Assembly: GCA_032718475.1 (NCBI GenBank)
Contig: JAUCBJ010003827.1
Location: 1-43,357, forward strand
Direction of reading: 5' to 3'
DNA from: Nemertoderma westbladi
Lineage: Eukaryota > Xenacoelomorpha > Nemertodermatida > Nemertodermatidae
Length of the DNA: 43,357 nucleotides
In this document: positions 10,731 through 21,013 of the stretch, in pieces
How the letters are laid out: each line of letters begins with the position of its first letter
Position numbering within the stretch: position 1 is the stretch's first letter
The notes under the pieces: model-generated
The model's input: the letters and a program-made list of their open reading frames with translations, nothing else
Told to the model about the DNA's origin: nothing
Databases searched by the model: none
Position numbers and translations under genes: made by a program

Positions 10731-13700
10731 CATCCTTTGGGTCTGTGTGCAAAGTATCTGACATCATTTGGGTCCGTGTGCAAAGTATCTGCCAACATTT
10801 GGGTCCGTGTGCAAAGTATCTGACATCTTTTGGGTCCGTGTGCAAAGTATATGACATCCTTTGGGTCCGTGTGCAAAGTATCTGCCAACATTTGGGTCCG
10901 TGTGCAAAGTATCTGACATCTTTTGGGTCCGTGTGCAAAGTATATGACATCCTTTGGGTCCGTGTGCAAAGTATATGACATCCTTTGGGTCCGTGTGCAA
11001 AGTATCTGACATCCTTTGGGTCCGTGTGCAAAGTATCTGACATCCTTTGGGTCCGTGTGCAAAGTATCTGCCAACATTTGGGTCCGTGTGCAAAGTATCT
11101 GACATCCTTTGGGTCCGTGTGCAAAGTATCTGACATCCTTTGGGTCCGTGTGCAAAGTATCTGACATCCTTTGGGTCCGTGTGCAAAGTATATGACATCC
11201 TTTGGGTCCGTGTGCAAAGTATCTGACATCCTTTGGGTCCGTGTGCAAAGTATCTGACATCCTTTGGGTCCGTGTGCAAAGTATCTGCCAACATTTGGGT
11301 CCGTGTGCAAAGTATCTGACATCTTTTGGGTCCGTGTGCAAAGTATATGACATCCTTTGGGTCCGTGTGCAAAGTATCTGCCAACATTTGGGTCCGTGTG
11401 CAAAGTATCTGACATCTTTTGGGTCCGTGTGCAAAGTATATGACATCCTTTGGGTCCGTGTGCAAAGTATCTGACATCCTTTGGGTCCGTGTGCAAAGTA
11501 TATGACATCCTTTGGGTCCGTGTGCAAAGTATCTGACATCTTTGGGTCCGTGTGCAAAGTATCTGACATCATTTGGGTCCGTGTGCAAAGTATCTGACAT
11601 CCTTTGGGTCCGTGTGCAAAGTATCTGACATCCTTTGGGTCCGTGTGCAAAGTATCTGACATCCTTTGGGTCCGTGTGCAAAGTATATGACATCCTTTGG
11701 GTCCGTGTGCAAAGTATCTGACATCCTTTGGGTCCGTGTGCAAAGTATCTGACATCCTTTGGGTCCGTGTGCAAAGTATCTGACATCCTTTGGGTCCGTG
11801 TGCAAAGTATATGACATCCTTTGGGTCCGTGTGCAAAGTATCTGCCAACATTTGGGTCCGTGTGCAAAGTATCTGACATCTTTTGGGTCCGTGTGCAAAG
11901 TATATGACATCCTTTGGGTCCGTGTGCAAAGTATCTGACATCCTTTGGGTCCGTGTGCAAAGTATATGACATCCTTTGGGTCCGTGTGCAAAGTATCTGA
12001 CATCCTTTGGGTCCGTGTGCAAAGTATCTGCCAACATTTGGGTCCGTGTGCAAAGTATCTGACATCCTTTGGGTCCGTGTGCAAAGTATCTGCCATCATT
12101 TGGGTCCGTGTGCAAAGTATCTGCCAACATTTGGGTCCGTGTGCAAAGTATCTGACATCCTTTGGGTCCGTGTGCAAAGTATATGACATCCTTTGGGTCC
12201 GTGTGCAAAGTATCTGACATCCTTTGGGTCCGTGTGCAAAGTATATGACATCCTTTGGGTCCGTGTGCAAAGTATCTGCCAACATTTGGGTCCGTGTGCA
12301 AAGTATCTGACATCTTTTGGGTCCGTGTGCAAAGTATATGACATCCTTTGGGTCCGTGTGCAAAGTATCTGCCAACATTTGGGTCCGTGTGCAAAGTATC
12401 TGACATCTTTTGGGTCCGTGTGCAAAGTATATGACATCCTTTGGGTCCGTGTGCAAAGTATATGACATCCTTTGGGTCCGTGTGCAAAGTATCTGCCAAC
12501 ATTTGGGTCCGTGTGCAAAGTATCTGACATCTTTTGGGTCCGTGTGCAAAGTATATGACATCCTTTGGGTCCGTGTGCAAAGTATCTGCCAACATTTGGG
12601 TCCGTGTGCAAAGTATCTGACATCTTTTGGGTCCGTGTGCAAAGTATATGACATCCTTTGGGTCCGTGTGCAAAGTATCTGACATCTTTTGGGTCCGTGT
12701 GCAAAGTATATGACATCCTTTGGGTCCGTGTGCAAAGTATCTGCCAACATTTGGGTCCGTGTGCAAAGTATCTGACATCTTTTGGGTCCGTGTGCAAAGT
12801 ATATGACATCCTTTGGGTCCGTGTGCAAAGTATCTGCCAATATTTGGGTCCGTGTGCAAAGTATCTGACATCTTTTGGGTCCGTGTGCAAAGTATATGAC
12901 AACCTTTGGGTCCGTGTGCAAAGTATCTGCCAACATTTGGGTCCGTGTGCAAAGTATCTGACATCTTTTGGGTCCGTGTGCATAGTATATGACATCCTTT
13001 GGGTCCGTGTGCAAAGTATATGACATCCTTTGGGTCCGTGTGCAAAGTATCTGACATCCTTTGGGTCCGTGTGCAAAGTATCTGCCAACATTTGGGTCCG
13101 TGTGCAAAGTATCTGCCAACATTTGGGTCCGTGTGCAAAGTATCTGACATCCTTTGGGTCCGTGTGCAAAGTATATGACATCCTTTGGGTCCGTGTGCAA
13201 AGTATATGACATCCTTTGGGTCCGTGTGCAAAGTATCTGAGATCCTTTGGGTCAGTGGGCAAAGTATCTGCCAACATTTGGGTTCGTGTGCAAAGTATCT
13301 GACATCTTTTGGGTCCGTGTGCAAAGTATATGACATCCTTTGGGTCCGTGTGCAAAGTATCTGACATCCTTTGGGTCCGTGTGCAAAGTATCTGACATCT
13401 TTTGGGTCCGTGTGCAAAGTATATGACATCCTTTGGGTCCGTGTGCAAAGTATCTGCCAACATTTGGGTCCGTGTGCAAAGTATCTGACATCTTTTGGGT
13501 CCGTGTGCAAAGTATCTGACATCCTTTGGGTCCGTGTGCAAAGTATCTGCCAATATTTGGGTCCGTGTGCAAAGTATCTGACATCATTTGGGTACGTGTG
13601 CAAAGTATATGACATCCTTTGGGTCCGTGTGCAAAGTATCTGCCAACATCTGGGTCCGTGTGCAAAGTATCTGACATCTTTTGGGTCCGTGTGCAAAGTA

Positions 13701-14103
13701 TATGACATCCTTTGGGTCCGAGTGCAAAGTATCTGACTTCCTTTGGGTCCGTGTGCAAAGTATCTGACATCCCTTGGGTCCGTATTCCAAGTATCTGCCA
13801 ACATTTGGGTCCGTGTGCGAAGTGTCTGACATATTTTGGGTCCGTGTGCAAAGTATATGACATCCTTTGGGTCCGTGTGCAAAGTATCTGCCAACATTTG
13901 GGTTCGTGTGCAAAGTATCTGACATCTTTTGGGTCCGTGTGCAAAGAATATGACATCCTTTGGGTCCGTGTGCAAAGTATCTGCCAATATTTGGGTCCGT
14001 GTGCAAAGTATCTGACATCTTTTGGGTCCGTGTGCAAAGTATATGACATCTTTTGGGTCCGTGTGCAAAAGTATATGACATCCTTTGGGTCCGTGTGCAA
14101 ACA
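10731..14103 (-). repeat. 31-bp minisatellite, right arm
   Basis: About 108 units of the same 31-bp repeat, in reverse complement to the left arm and much more uniform. The three unit types often form a regular 93-bp higher-order repeat (clear at about 12240-12660). On the minus strand an open frame of 1186 codons runs 14203 to 10643 and gives a 31-residue periodic peptide. I treat that as a consequence of a stop-free, frame-neutral repeat rather than a proven gene. Confidence 0.95.
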
Positions 14104-14439
14104 TATTATTACCATCATTAACATTAGTAGGTGAATAGGGCAGGGTAGATGGTATACAAAGTAACCAATAAGAAATCACCATGGAAAAGTTAGTCAGAAT
14201 CAATCAGCTGATCCAAATTTATCCAAAAAATTAGGTTTTGGCTCTTTGTTGCTCAAGTGCTTTCCTTATATTTGCATAATTTTTCTCAGAATTAAATTTG
14301 ATTGCATTAATCTGTTAATTTAACACTGCGCAACATCTCCTGTGTCGGAGTGGGTTGGTGCCTCATTGCTTCATAGTGAAAGGGTCAATTTTTGGGTCCG
14401 TGTGGGTCTTTGTGCATTTTAGCATTGCCCTTTATTTAT

Positions 14440-14726
14440 CGTTTACTGGTCAGCCAGTGGCGCGGTAGGCTGGTAGGCCTATTTCATACAACTGCAGAAC
14501 TGTCTGATTGTACAACCAGACAACAGCAACAGCACTGCCTGACTGCCTGACTTATCAGCTTATCTGCTTATAGTGTTAAATAATTGTTCAGATTAGAACA
14601 TGCACGAAATATAATACTTTATTAAAAATTTAACTCCGGCAATATTTTTACCGGAGCCGGAGCAGGACCGGAGGTGCCAAAATGGCCGGAGCCGGAGCCA
14701 GAGGCCGGAGCTCCGATCGAGCCCTA
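14440..14726 (-). mobile_element. Terminus of a CCGGAG-type hAT-like element
   Basis: The right end reads CTCCGATCGAGCCCTA and stops at 14726. Inside it are CCGGAGCCGGAGC repeats and then TAAATAATTGTTCAGATTAGA, nearly identical to the right half of the complete element at 14843-15616. Its left end is not in view; the fold-back element lies immediately upstream. The next 8 bases, GTTTTAAT, would be the duplicated target. Confidence 0.7.
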
Positions 14727-14842
14727 GTTTTAATGCAGCCTTTTGTGTTCAAAAAACACAAAAAACGGTCCCAAGACCGCAAAATTTCAGAGGGAGAACT
14801 CAATAAAGTTGCAGATAGAGGCATACATACAGACATACATAG

Positions 14843-15616
14843 TAGGGCTCGATCGGAGTTGGGATTTCGCCGGACAGCCGGAGCCGGAGCCGGAGTTGGA
14901 CAATTTGGCCGGAGCCGGAGCCGGAGTTTTTCAAAAATTTTAAAAATTTAATTATTTATTTAAAAAAAAATAAATTATGGTTATCGTTCGCCAATCGCTT
15001 ATAATCAATCATACTGTAGGTCTAATTAATTTCATAATTTATAGATTTACGAATTTTCAATTTAAAATTTAAGTAATTAATTTATCACGGACAGACAGAC
15101 AGACGGCCTGACGCTGACGGCTAAAAATTACCTACAGTACCTAACTCACTAGCCTAACTGTCTAACTGTGGTAGAGGTGTGTACTGTAGGTAGCCTACCG
15201 TACGTGTACCAGTACTGCAGTGCAGTACAGCAGTATGCTGGCATGACAGCAGTAAATGGCTGCAGTGGTACAGTGTACAATCATAGCATTTACAATTTTT
15301 TACAGTAGGGCCTATCTGTAATATGTAATAGTCTGCTAGTCAGCCAGTCAGCCAGCTGGCCAGTACCAGTACTGCAGTACAGTCAGTCAGTCATTGACTT
15401 TAAGTAAATACTGCAGTATTATGGTCGATATTGAAGCTGTAGGCTACTACCTGACTACAGTACTTATAGTGTAAATAATTGTTCAGATTAGAATATGCAC
15501 GAAATATAATATTTCATTAAAAAATTAACTCCGGCAATATTTTTACCGGAGCCGGAGCAGGAGCCGGAGGTGCCAAAATGGCCGGAGCCGGAGGCCGGAG
15601 CTCCGATCGAGCCCTA
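14843..15616. mobile_element. Complete hAT-like element, CCGGAG family
   Basis: The 774-bp element starts TAGGGCTCGATCGGAG and ends with its exact inverse. It is flanked by a perfect 8-bp duplication, ATACATAG (14835-14842 and 15617-15624). Degenerate CCGGAG repeats sit just inside both ends. The interior is non-coding and rich in CAGTACTG-like words. The 8-bp duplication and TAGRG terminus are typical of hAT elements; it is non-autonomous. Confidence 0.88.
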
Positions 15617-16088
15617 ATACATAGCCTACATAATGTAGCATACAGTCTATCTTTCCAGTATATGGGCTACTTTAAGACTATGACCTAAATTTTGAGTCTC
15701 AGTTATAGGAGTTTTATCTACCCACTGCATAGTATTGCATTATACCGTCGGGCACATTGTCAATATTGACATGTAGAGCTAGTTTCTCCAGGATGGGGCA
15801 TGTCAAAATTGACATGGACATGTCAATATTGACATTTTTTTACCTGACGTGTTCAAATATTTCCAGACGTGTTTTTTAAATATAAAAATCGAAATTATAA
15901 GTAAATTAGAAACTTTTGACCGTGCGGAAATTTTTTTCACCGTGCCGTTTAGTTAATATAAATACGTAAAGTTTTTCTCATGTTAAAATTGACATACATG
16001 TCAAAATTGACATGTAATGATGAGAACATAAGTGTGGGGTTAGGCTGTAGGCCACGCCACCCTACTGCCCTATAGACTATACTATAAC

Positions 16089-16175
16089 TAGGGCTCAACA
16101 GAAGCTTCGGCTTCGGTTCGGGCCGAAGTTTGGCAATTTCGGTTCGGTTCGGCTTCTGCAATTGATACTGCAGAA
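16089..16175 (+). mobile_element. Solo hAT-like terminus with CTTCGG repeats
   Basis: TAGGGCTCAACAGAAGCTTC is followed by degenerate TTCGGTTCGG repeats. The start has the same form as the other hAT-like ends here (TAGGGCTCGATCGGAG). No matching right end was found. Confidence 0.45.
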
Positions 16176-16199
16176 GCCCGGAGCAAACTTTGCTAAATA

Positions 16200-16705
16200 C
16201 AGTCGGGGAGAAGTTCAAATTTCAACTGAGTTGTAATTTAAAACATTTTTTTTTAAATTCAACTTTTAAGTTGTAAATTCAACTCTAAAATGGCAGGTGG
16301 CGCAGAAGGCTACCAAGACGTGACAGAAGGGGTGTTTTCATTGTTTTTATGGATGTAACTCGAAAAATTAACCCTCTTTACCGATGGAATAAAAACTTTC
16401 ACCGTCGGGAATACTTTTTTTAATAACATTTTAAGTGATTACATTTGCAAATTAGCTGAAATACTACGGGAATTGATTAGATGTATTAAATTACCACTGA
16501 ATGCCATAATTATTATACAATGGAATACCAGTAATGGATTCCAATTCCATATTTCAGTATTTCCATAGCTACTCCAAAAGTTGAATTTTAAAAAAAAGTT
16601 GAATTTTAAACTCTACTCCAAAAGTTGAATTTTAATAAAAAGTTGAATTTTAAAAAATAAAGTTGAAATTGCAACTCAGTTGAAAATAGAACTTCTCCCC
16701 GACTG
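16200..16705. mobile_element. MITE with CAGTCGGGGAGAAGTTC ends
   Basis: The 506-bp element has inverted ends CAGTCGGGGAGAAGTTC and a flanking AAATA duplication (16195-16199 and 16706-16710). AAGTTGAATTT words are repeated inside both ends. It is nested in the 15745-18827 element. The CAGTCGGG start and 5-bp AT-only duplication match that host element, so the two probably share a transposase type. Confidence 0.82.
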
Positions 16706-16819
16706 AAATATTCCAAGTATTACATTGACTGATTGAGCTAAGACCAGAAGACAGTAAGACTAATCAATCTGTCCATCGTTCATCGTTGTACAAATTAATT
16801 TTGGGGTGTAAACGTTAAG

Positions 16820-17725
16820 CAGACACTGGCAGACTGGTGCAGAGCAGACAGTCAGACAGTCTGACAGTGGTACAGACAGTGGTGCAGGGCAGACAGTGAT
16901 GCAGACACCTGGTGCAGACAGTGGTGCCGACACTTGTGCAGACAGTGGTGCAGACAGTGGTGCAGACAGTGGTGCAGACACTGGTGCAGACATTGGTGCA
17001 GACATTGGTGCGGACACTGGTGCAGACAGTGGTGCGGACACTGGTGCAGACACTGGTGCAGACTCTGGTGCAGACACTGGTGCAGACAGTGGTGCAGACA
17101 GTGATGCAGACAGTGATGCAGACACCTGGTGCAGACACTGGTGCAGACACTGGTGCAGACATTGGTGCAGACATTGGTGCAGACAGTGGTGCAGACAGTG
17201 GTGCAGACAGTGGTGCAGACAGTGGTGCAGACATTGGTGCGGACACTGGTGCAGACAGTGGTGCAGACACCTGGTGCAGACAGTGGTGCAGACAGTGGTG
17301 CAGACAGTGGTGCAGACACTGGTGCAGACAATGGTGCGGACAGTGGTGCGGACACTGGTGTAGACAATGGTGCGGACAGTGGTGCGGACACTGGTGTAGA
17401 CAATGGTGCAGACAGTGGTGCAGACACCTGGTGCAGACAGTGGTGCAGACAGTGGTGCAGACAGTGGTGCAGACAGTGGTGCAGACAGTGATGCAGACAG
17501 TGATGCAGACACCTGGCTGCCTGGTGCAGACACTGGTGCAGTGCAGACAGTGGTGCAGACACTGGTGCAGACATTGGTGCAGACAGTGGTGGAGACACTG
17601 GTGCAGACAGTGGTGGAGACACTGGTGCAGACAGTGGTGCGGACACTGGTGCAGACAGTGGTGCAGACACCTGGTGCAGACAGTGGTGCAGACACTGGTG
17701 CAGACAGTGGTGCAGACACATGCAT
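16820..17725 (+). repeat. 12-bp minisatellite (GTGCAGACAGTG)
   Basis: About 75 units of GTGCAGACAGTG with alternating AGT/ACT/ATT variants and occasional phase breaks at CACCTGGTGCAGAC. As 12 is a multiple of three, long low-complexity frames (such as SAPLSAP or TVCT repeats) open on both strands. These have no coding character. Confidence 0.95.
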
Positions 17726-18525
17726 TATGCTGCATGAAGGCCTTTTAGCAGTTTCAACAGCCCTTTTCAGCATTTATCATGCTGCACGAAGGCATCTGAA
17801 CAGTTTCAACAGCTATTTTCAGCATTCTTTTTTAGCATTTATGCTGCATGAAGGACTTTGAACAGTTTTATAACTTTCAACAGCAATTTTCAGCTTTTCT
17901 CATGTTGCACGAAGCCATCTGAACAATTTCAACTGTTATTTTCAACATTTATCATGCTGCATGAAGAACTCTGTGAACAGTTTTATCAACTCTTTTCAGT
18001 AGCCTATTTCACATTCTGTGCGAAGGCCTGAAAGTTTCAAAACTTATTTTCAGTCTTTCTCAAGCTGCTCGAAGACCTCTGAACAGTTTCAACAGCTCTT
18101 TTCAGCATTTATCATGCTGCACAAAGCTCTGAATAGTTTCATTTCAAAATCTTTTTTCAGCATTTATCATCACTGCACAAAGGTCTCTGAGCAGCTTTGA
18201 GAGATCTTTTATGTATTTTTCAAACTGTGCGAAGGCCCCTGGGCAGTTTTATCAGTTCTTTTCAGTTTTTCTCATGATACATGATACCCTCTGAACAATT
18301 TCAACTGCACTTTTCAGCATTTATCATGCTGCACAAAGGACTCTGAACAGTTTTAGTAGCTCTTTTTTTTAGTATTTAACATGCTGCGCGAAGGCCTGAA
18401 TAGTTTCAAAAGCTCTTTTCAGTATTTAAAATGCAGCAAGAATGTCTCTAACTAAAGCGTTTTGACAGCTCGTTTCAGTATTTGTGATGCTACTTGACTG
18501 CTTGAAGGCCTCTAAATAGATTTGG
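17726..18525 (+). repeat. Degenerate 50-60-bp tandem repeat
   Basis: About 15 units share CATGCTGCACGAAGG, then TCTGAACAGTTTCAACAG, then CTTTTCAGCATTTAT. Unit length varies and copies are strongly diverged, so the array is older than the adjoining 12-bp array. No CDS. Confidence 0.85.
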
Positions 18526-19056
18526 TGGGGTTGAAATGAACATAAGAACCCAGCGTTCATGTCAATATTGACATTAGATGTCAATATTGACATGCAATAA
18601 AACATATCATTAAAATTATTACAAACAACAATATACATTCATTGGTTGGATTCAACAATATTTTAATTAAAATAGATATTCTCTTTACAAAAAAACATTT
18701 TCTACTTTTCAAATCACAATATTTAAAAAATTTATGATCAAAACATGTCAATATTGACATCATGTCAATTTTGACATGGAACATGTCAATATTGACAACA
18801 TGTCAATATTGACAAAGTGCCCGACTGTTATAGGCCTATTGTATTATACGAACTGTAGCCTATTTGTACTTGTTAGCCAGTCAAATCTACATAAATCAAA
18901 GTTCTGTCAATCATTTCATACTGACCACAGAACCAAGGCCGCTAGTGATTGACACTGCAGCACTGTAGCGGCGCATATTTCGGTCCCGTTGCATTTGCTT
19001 ACAATTAATTATATTTATATAAAAGTGTAGTGAAGTGTAGACTACACTGGCAGACT

Positions 19057-19200
19057 GGTATACACGTTTTGTATGCGTTTCTCACTCGTTTGTACTCTTT
19101 TGTACTATTTTTGCACTCCTTTGTACTATTTTTGCACTTTATTGTACTCTTTTGTACCATTTTGTACTTTTTTGTACAGATTCGTCGGACCGCCGTCACC
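19057..19200 (+). repeat. Left arm of an inverted TTTGTACT repeat pair
   Basis: GCGTTTCTCACTCG is followed by degenerate TTTGTACTATTTTTGCACT units and ends in GTACAGATTCGTCGGACC. The same sequence is found inverted at 20268-20425. The 1.07-kb spacer has no transposase. It may be the two ends of one non-autonomous element or two opposed copies. Confidence 0.65.
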
Positions 19201-20267
19201 GTGTATGCTGATATGCAGTAAATGCAGTACCTGTTTGCTGTTTGAGAGTTTACGTACAGACAGTCCAGCAGTCTGACAGTAGGACAATACCGGTCTGCCG
19301 GTACGCGGTACCCAGGTACCGGTGTACCTAAGTTGGAGAAGTTAGTAAGTTACAATACTGTTTACTATACCTAACAGCCTAACTAACCTCTGTCTGTCTG
19401 TACAGTCTGACAGTAGTACCAACATGACAGTTTGCATGCAAGGCCAATTTACATACCCGGTCTGGCTCCGGGCTGCCGGGCACAATCTTCCTTACCCGAC
19501 TGCCCGGCTCCGGTCCAGTCTGCCAGTACCCGGAAAAATTCGTGACCTGGTTGAACAATAGTATGGATGCCGTGATTATTCATATACCGATACCGTACCG
19601 GTAATAAAAAATTAATCAATTTTTAATAATAGTTTTTTTTAGTTCATTCTTAATTGTGTAATTTATTATTATATAGTTATAGGCATTTGTGTGAATTGAA
19701 TTGTTTTTCAGCTTGGCACTTGGTGTGCGTGTTTTTTCAGTCCATGCGCGGTATATCTGTATATTGTCAGATATTGCGCGGCTGAAAAATTGTGCGCGGT
19801 TCAGTGGTGGTCCAGTGGTGGTCATAATGTGCTGGTAATGTGCATTCTATGTATGCGAATCAGGTCTCATCTAGGATCTTATATTGTTTTTCTATCGTTA
19901 TTACTATAGGCCTATTAGGCCTAATACTATTATGTTAATATACAAACTTTGAAATAATTAGATTTCTTAATCATAGAATCAAGGGCATAGACTGATAGAG
20001 GAATTGCTTTTGAAAGAACAATACTTTTAATGGGAATGGTGTGTTTTAAAACTGGTTTGGGGGCGGTAGCACTCTAACTAAATAGGTGGGGATTTGGGCA
20101 GTTGGGATCAGCTTATTTAAATCAAAATTATAAGTTTAACGTTCTAAGTATTTTGTTCTGTTATTATAGGACTGTAGGAAGCCGGTAATTTTACCAAATT
20201 TCTAATTGGTTTCCTCTAGGAAGCGGTAAATTGATCAAAAATACAAAAATTGTATAAGTGGTTTGTC
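19201..20267. other. Spacer with GC-rich CCGG-type repeats
   Basis: No gene was found. Self-complementary GC-rich clusters lie at about 19287-19325 (GGTACCCAGGTACCGGT) and 19455-19545 (CCCGGCTCCGG words). They resemble the simple-repeat interiors of the hAT-like elements, but I could not pair the termini. The remainder is AT-rich. Confidence 0.45.
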
Positions 20268-20425
20268 AAGGGGGGTCCGACAAATCTGTACCAAAAAATA
20301 CAAAATAGTACAATATAGTGTAAAAGAGTACAATAAAGTGCAAAAATAGTACAAAAGAGTGCAAAAATAGTACAAACGAGTGAGAAACGCTTGCAAAATT
20401 GTACACAAGTGTAGGCCTAGTTCAA
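20268..20425 (-). repeat. Right arm of the inverted TTTGTACT repeat pair
   Basis: Inverse of 19057-19200: GGTCCGACAAATCTGTAC, then AGTACAAAAGAGTGCAAAAA units, then CGAGTGAGAAACGC. About 150 bp can pair with the left arm. Confidence 0.65.
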
Positions 20426-20945
20426 TCAATTCGTGTAGAGGGGTGCACATGACTGCATGATGTGCAAAATTTATGAATTCCCACTAAGACTGTAAGAACA
20501 AAGAAGGTTAACCTGTTAACTAACGTTACTACTACCTGACTACAGTACAGCAGTTGCAGTACTATGCACTAAACTCGCTGTTGCTTTAGAAAGCTCTCCA
20601 CCATATTTGGTCTTACTTGAAAAACAGTCAGACAGTTGTTGCCATGAAAACAAACCGTGGCTAAGCTAAACTCGTCATTGCTATACCAACTGACCAAAAT
20701 GCCGTTGCTAAGGATAACTTCTGAACTTAGAGTTAACATCTATTGATATTTGTAAAAATTCACCGAGATTTGTAGTAAAAACGACATTTTGAAGACGAAT
20801 TTCGAACAGTTGCCATGGTAACTGGATTCTAAAATCTACCGATACCTCAACGGATTCTCTGATGGCGGTTTATGGGGGGTAGATCAAGGTTAAAACTCTG
20901 TAGGGTCAATAAAAATGGTGACCTTCTGTTGCTGTCATTTTGTGA
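20426..20945. other. Upstream region of the NFIL3-like gene
   Basis: Non-coding. No TATA box or other firm promoter element was recognised in this stretch. The notable sites (CRE and TTATGTAA) lie just downstream. Confidence 0.4.
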
Positions 20946-20953
20946 TGACGTCA
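20946..20953. promoter_or_regulatory. Perfect CRE (TGACGTCA)
   Basis: TGACGTCA, within GATGACGTCATTGA, is a perfect palindromic CREB/ATF-type site about 250 bp upstream of the start codon. cAMP induction of vertebrate NFIL3 is established; use of this particular site is an inference. Confidence 0.45.
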
Positions 20954-20975
20954 TTGACTAGGCCTAAGCTAATAT

Positions 20976-20992
20976 TCTATTTCCTTATTTCA
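20976..20992 (+). other. Candidate 3' splice site of a 5' UTR intron
   Basis: A pyrimidine-rich run ending TTCCTTATTTCAG precedes ACTTCAGTGGG, 209 bp before the start codon. Vertebrate NFIL3 has its coding region in one exon behind a 5' UTR intron, so an acceptor here would fit. If used, the CRE is intronic and TTATGTAA lies in the untranslated exon. Confidence 0.35.
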
Positions 20993-21005
20993 GACTTCAG
21001 TGGGT

Positions 21006-21013
21006 TTATGTAA
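21006..21013 (+). promoter_or_regulatory. NFIL3/PAR-bZIP consensus site (TTATGTAA)
   Basis: An exact match to the TTAYGTAA site bound by NFIL3 and PAR-bZIP factors, 189 bp upstream of an NFIL3-like start codon. Autoregulation or circadian D-box-type control is a reasonable inference from one site. Confidence 0.45.

Larger units (their letters stand above)
8118..14430. mobile_element. Giant fold-back transposon with minisatellite arms
   Basis: A 6313-bp element is bounded by inverted ends starting GGGCARTGCTAAAAT and by perfect 9-bp duplications, TTTATTTAT, at 8109-8117 and 14431-14439. Each arm has about 325 bp of unique terminal sequence (8118-8440 and 14104-14430, inverted, with a few differences) and then a 31-bp minisatellite pointing inward. 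The left array is about 1.8 kb and the right about 3.4 kb. A 480-bp spacer separates them. No transposase gene is seen, so it is non-autonomous. A 9-bp duplication with long inverted ends suggests a Mutator-like (MULE) origin, which is an inference. It could in principle fold into a hairpin with a stem of about 2 kb. Confidence 0.88.
15745..18827. mobile_element. Unclassified DNA transposon with TGTCAATATTGACA ends
   Basis: The ends are CCGTCGGGCACATTG on the left and the inverse CAGTCGGGCACTTTG on the right. A 5-bp TTATA duplication flanks them (15740-15744 and 18828-18832). Multiple copies of the perfect palindrome TGTCAATATTGACA, or AAAATT-centred variants, lie at 15760-16015 and 18560-18820. 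Inside are a solo hAT-like terminus (16089), a nested MITE (16200-16705), a 12-bp array and a degenerate 50-60-bp array. There is no transposase. The terminus and 5-bp duplication do not let me name a superfamily. Confidence 0.72.

Noticed and set aside
8440-14103. CRISPR array
   Set aside because: The repeats are contiguous 31-bp units with no unique spacers, in inverted arms, in animal-type DNA, and no cas genes are present.
10643-14203. A 1186-codon open frame on the minus strand as a protein-coding gene
   Set aside because: It is the direct consequence of a stop-free 31-bp repeat. Similar frames open in the other two frames, and it has no domain. It is kept only as a low-probability finding.
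16760-17861. Long frames with SAPLSAP, TVCT or GADSGAD repeats on both strands
   Set aside because: They are translations of a 12-bp minisatellite that lacks stops in most frames.
8051-18827. One large transposon joining the GTCGGGCAC-type ends at 8094 and 15745
   Set aside because: The two ends point away from each other. The end at 15745 pairs correctly with 18827 and has matching TTATA borders.
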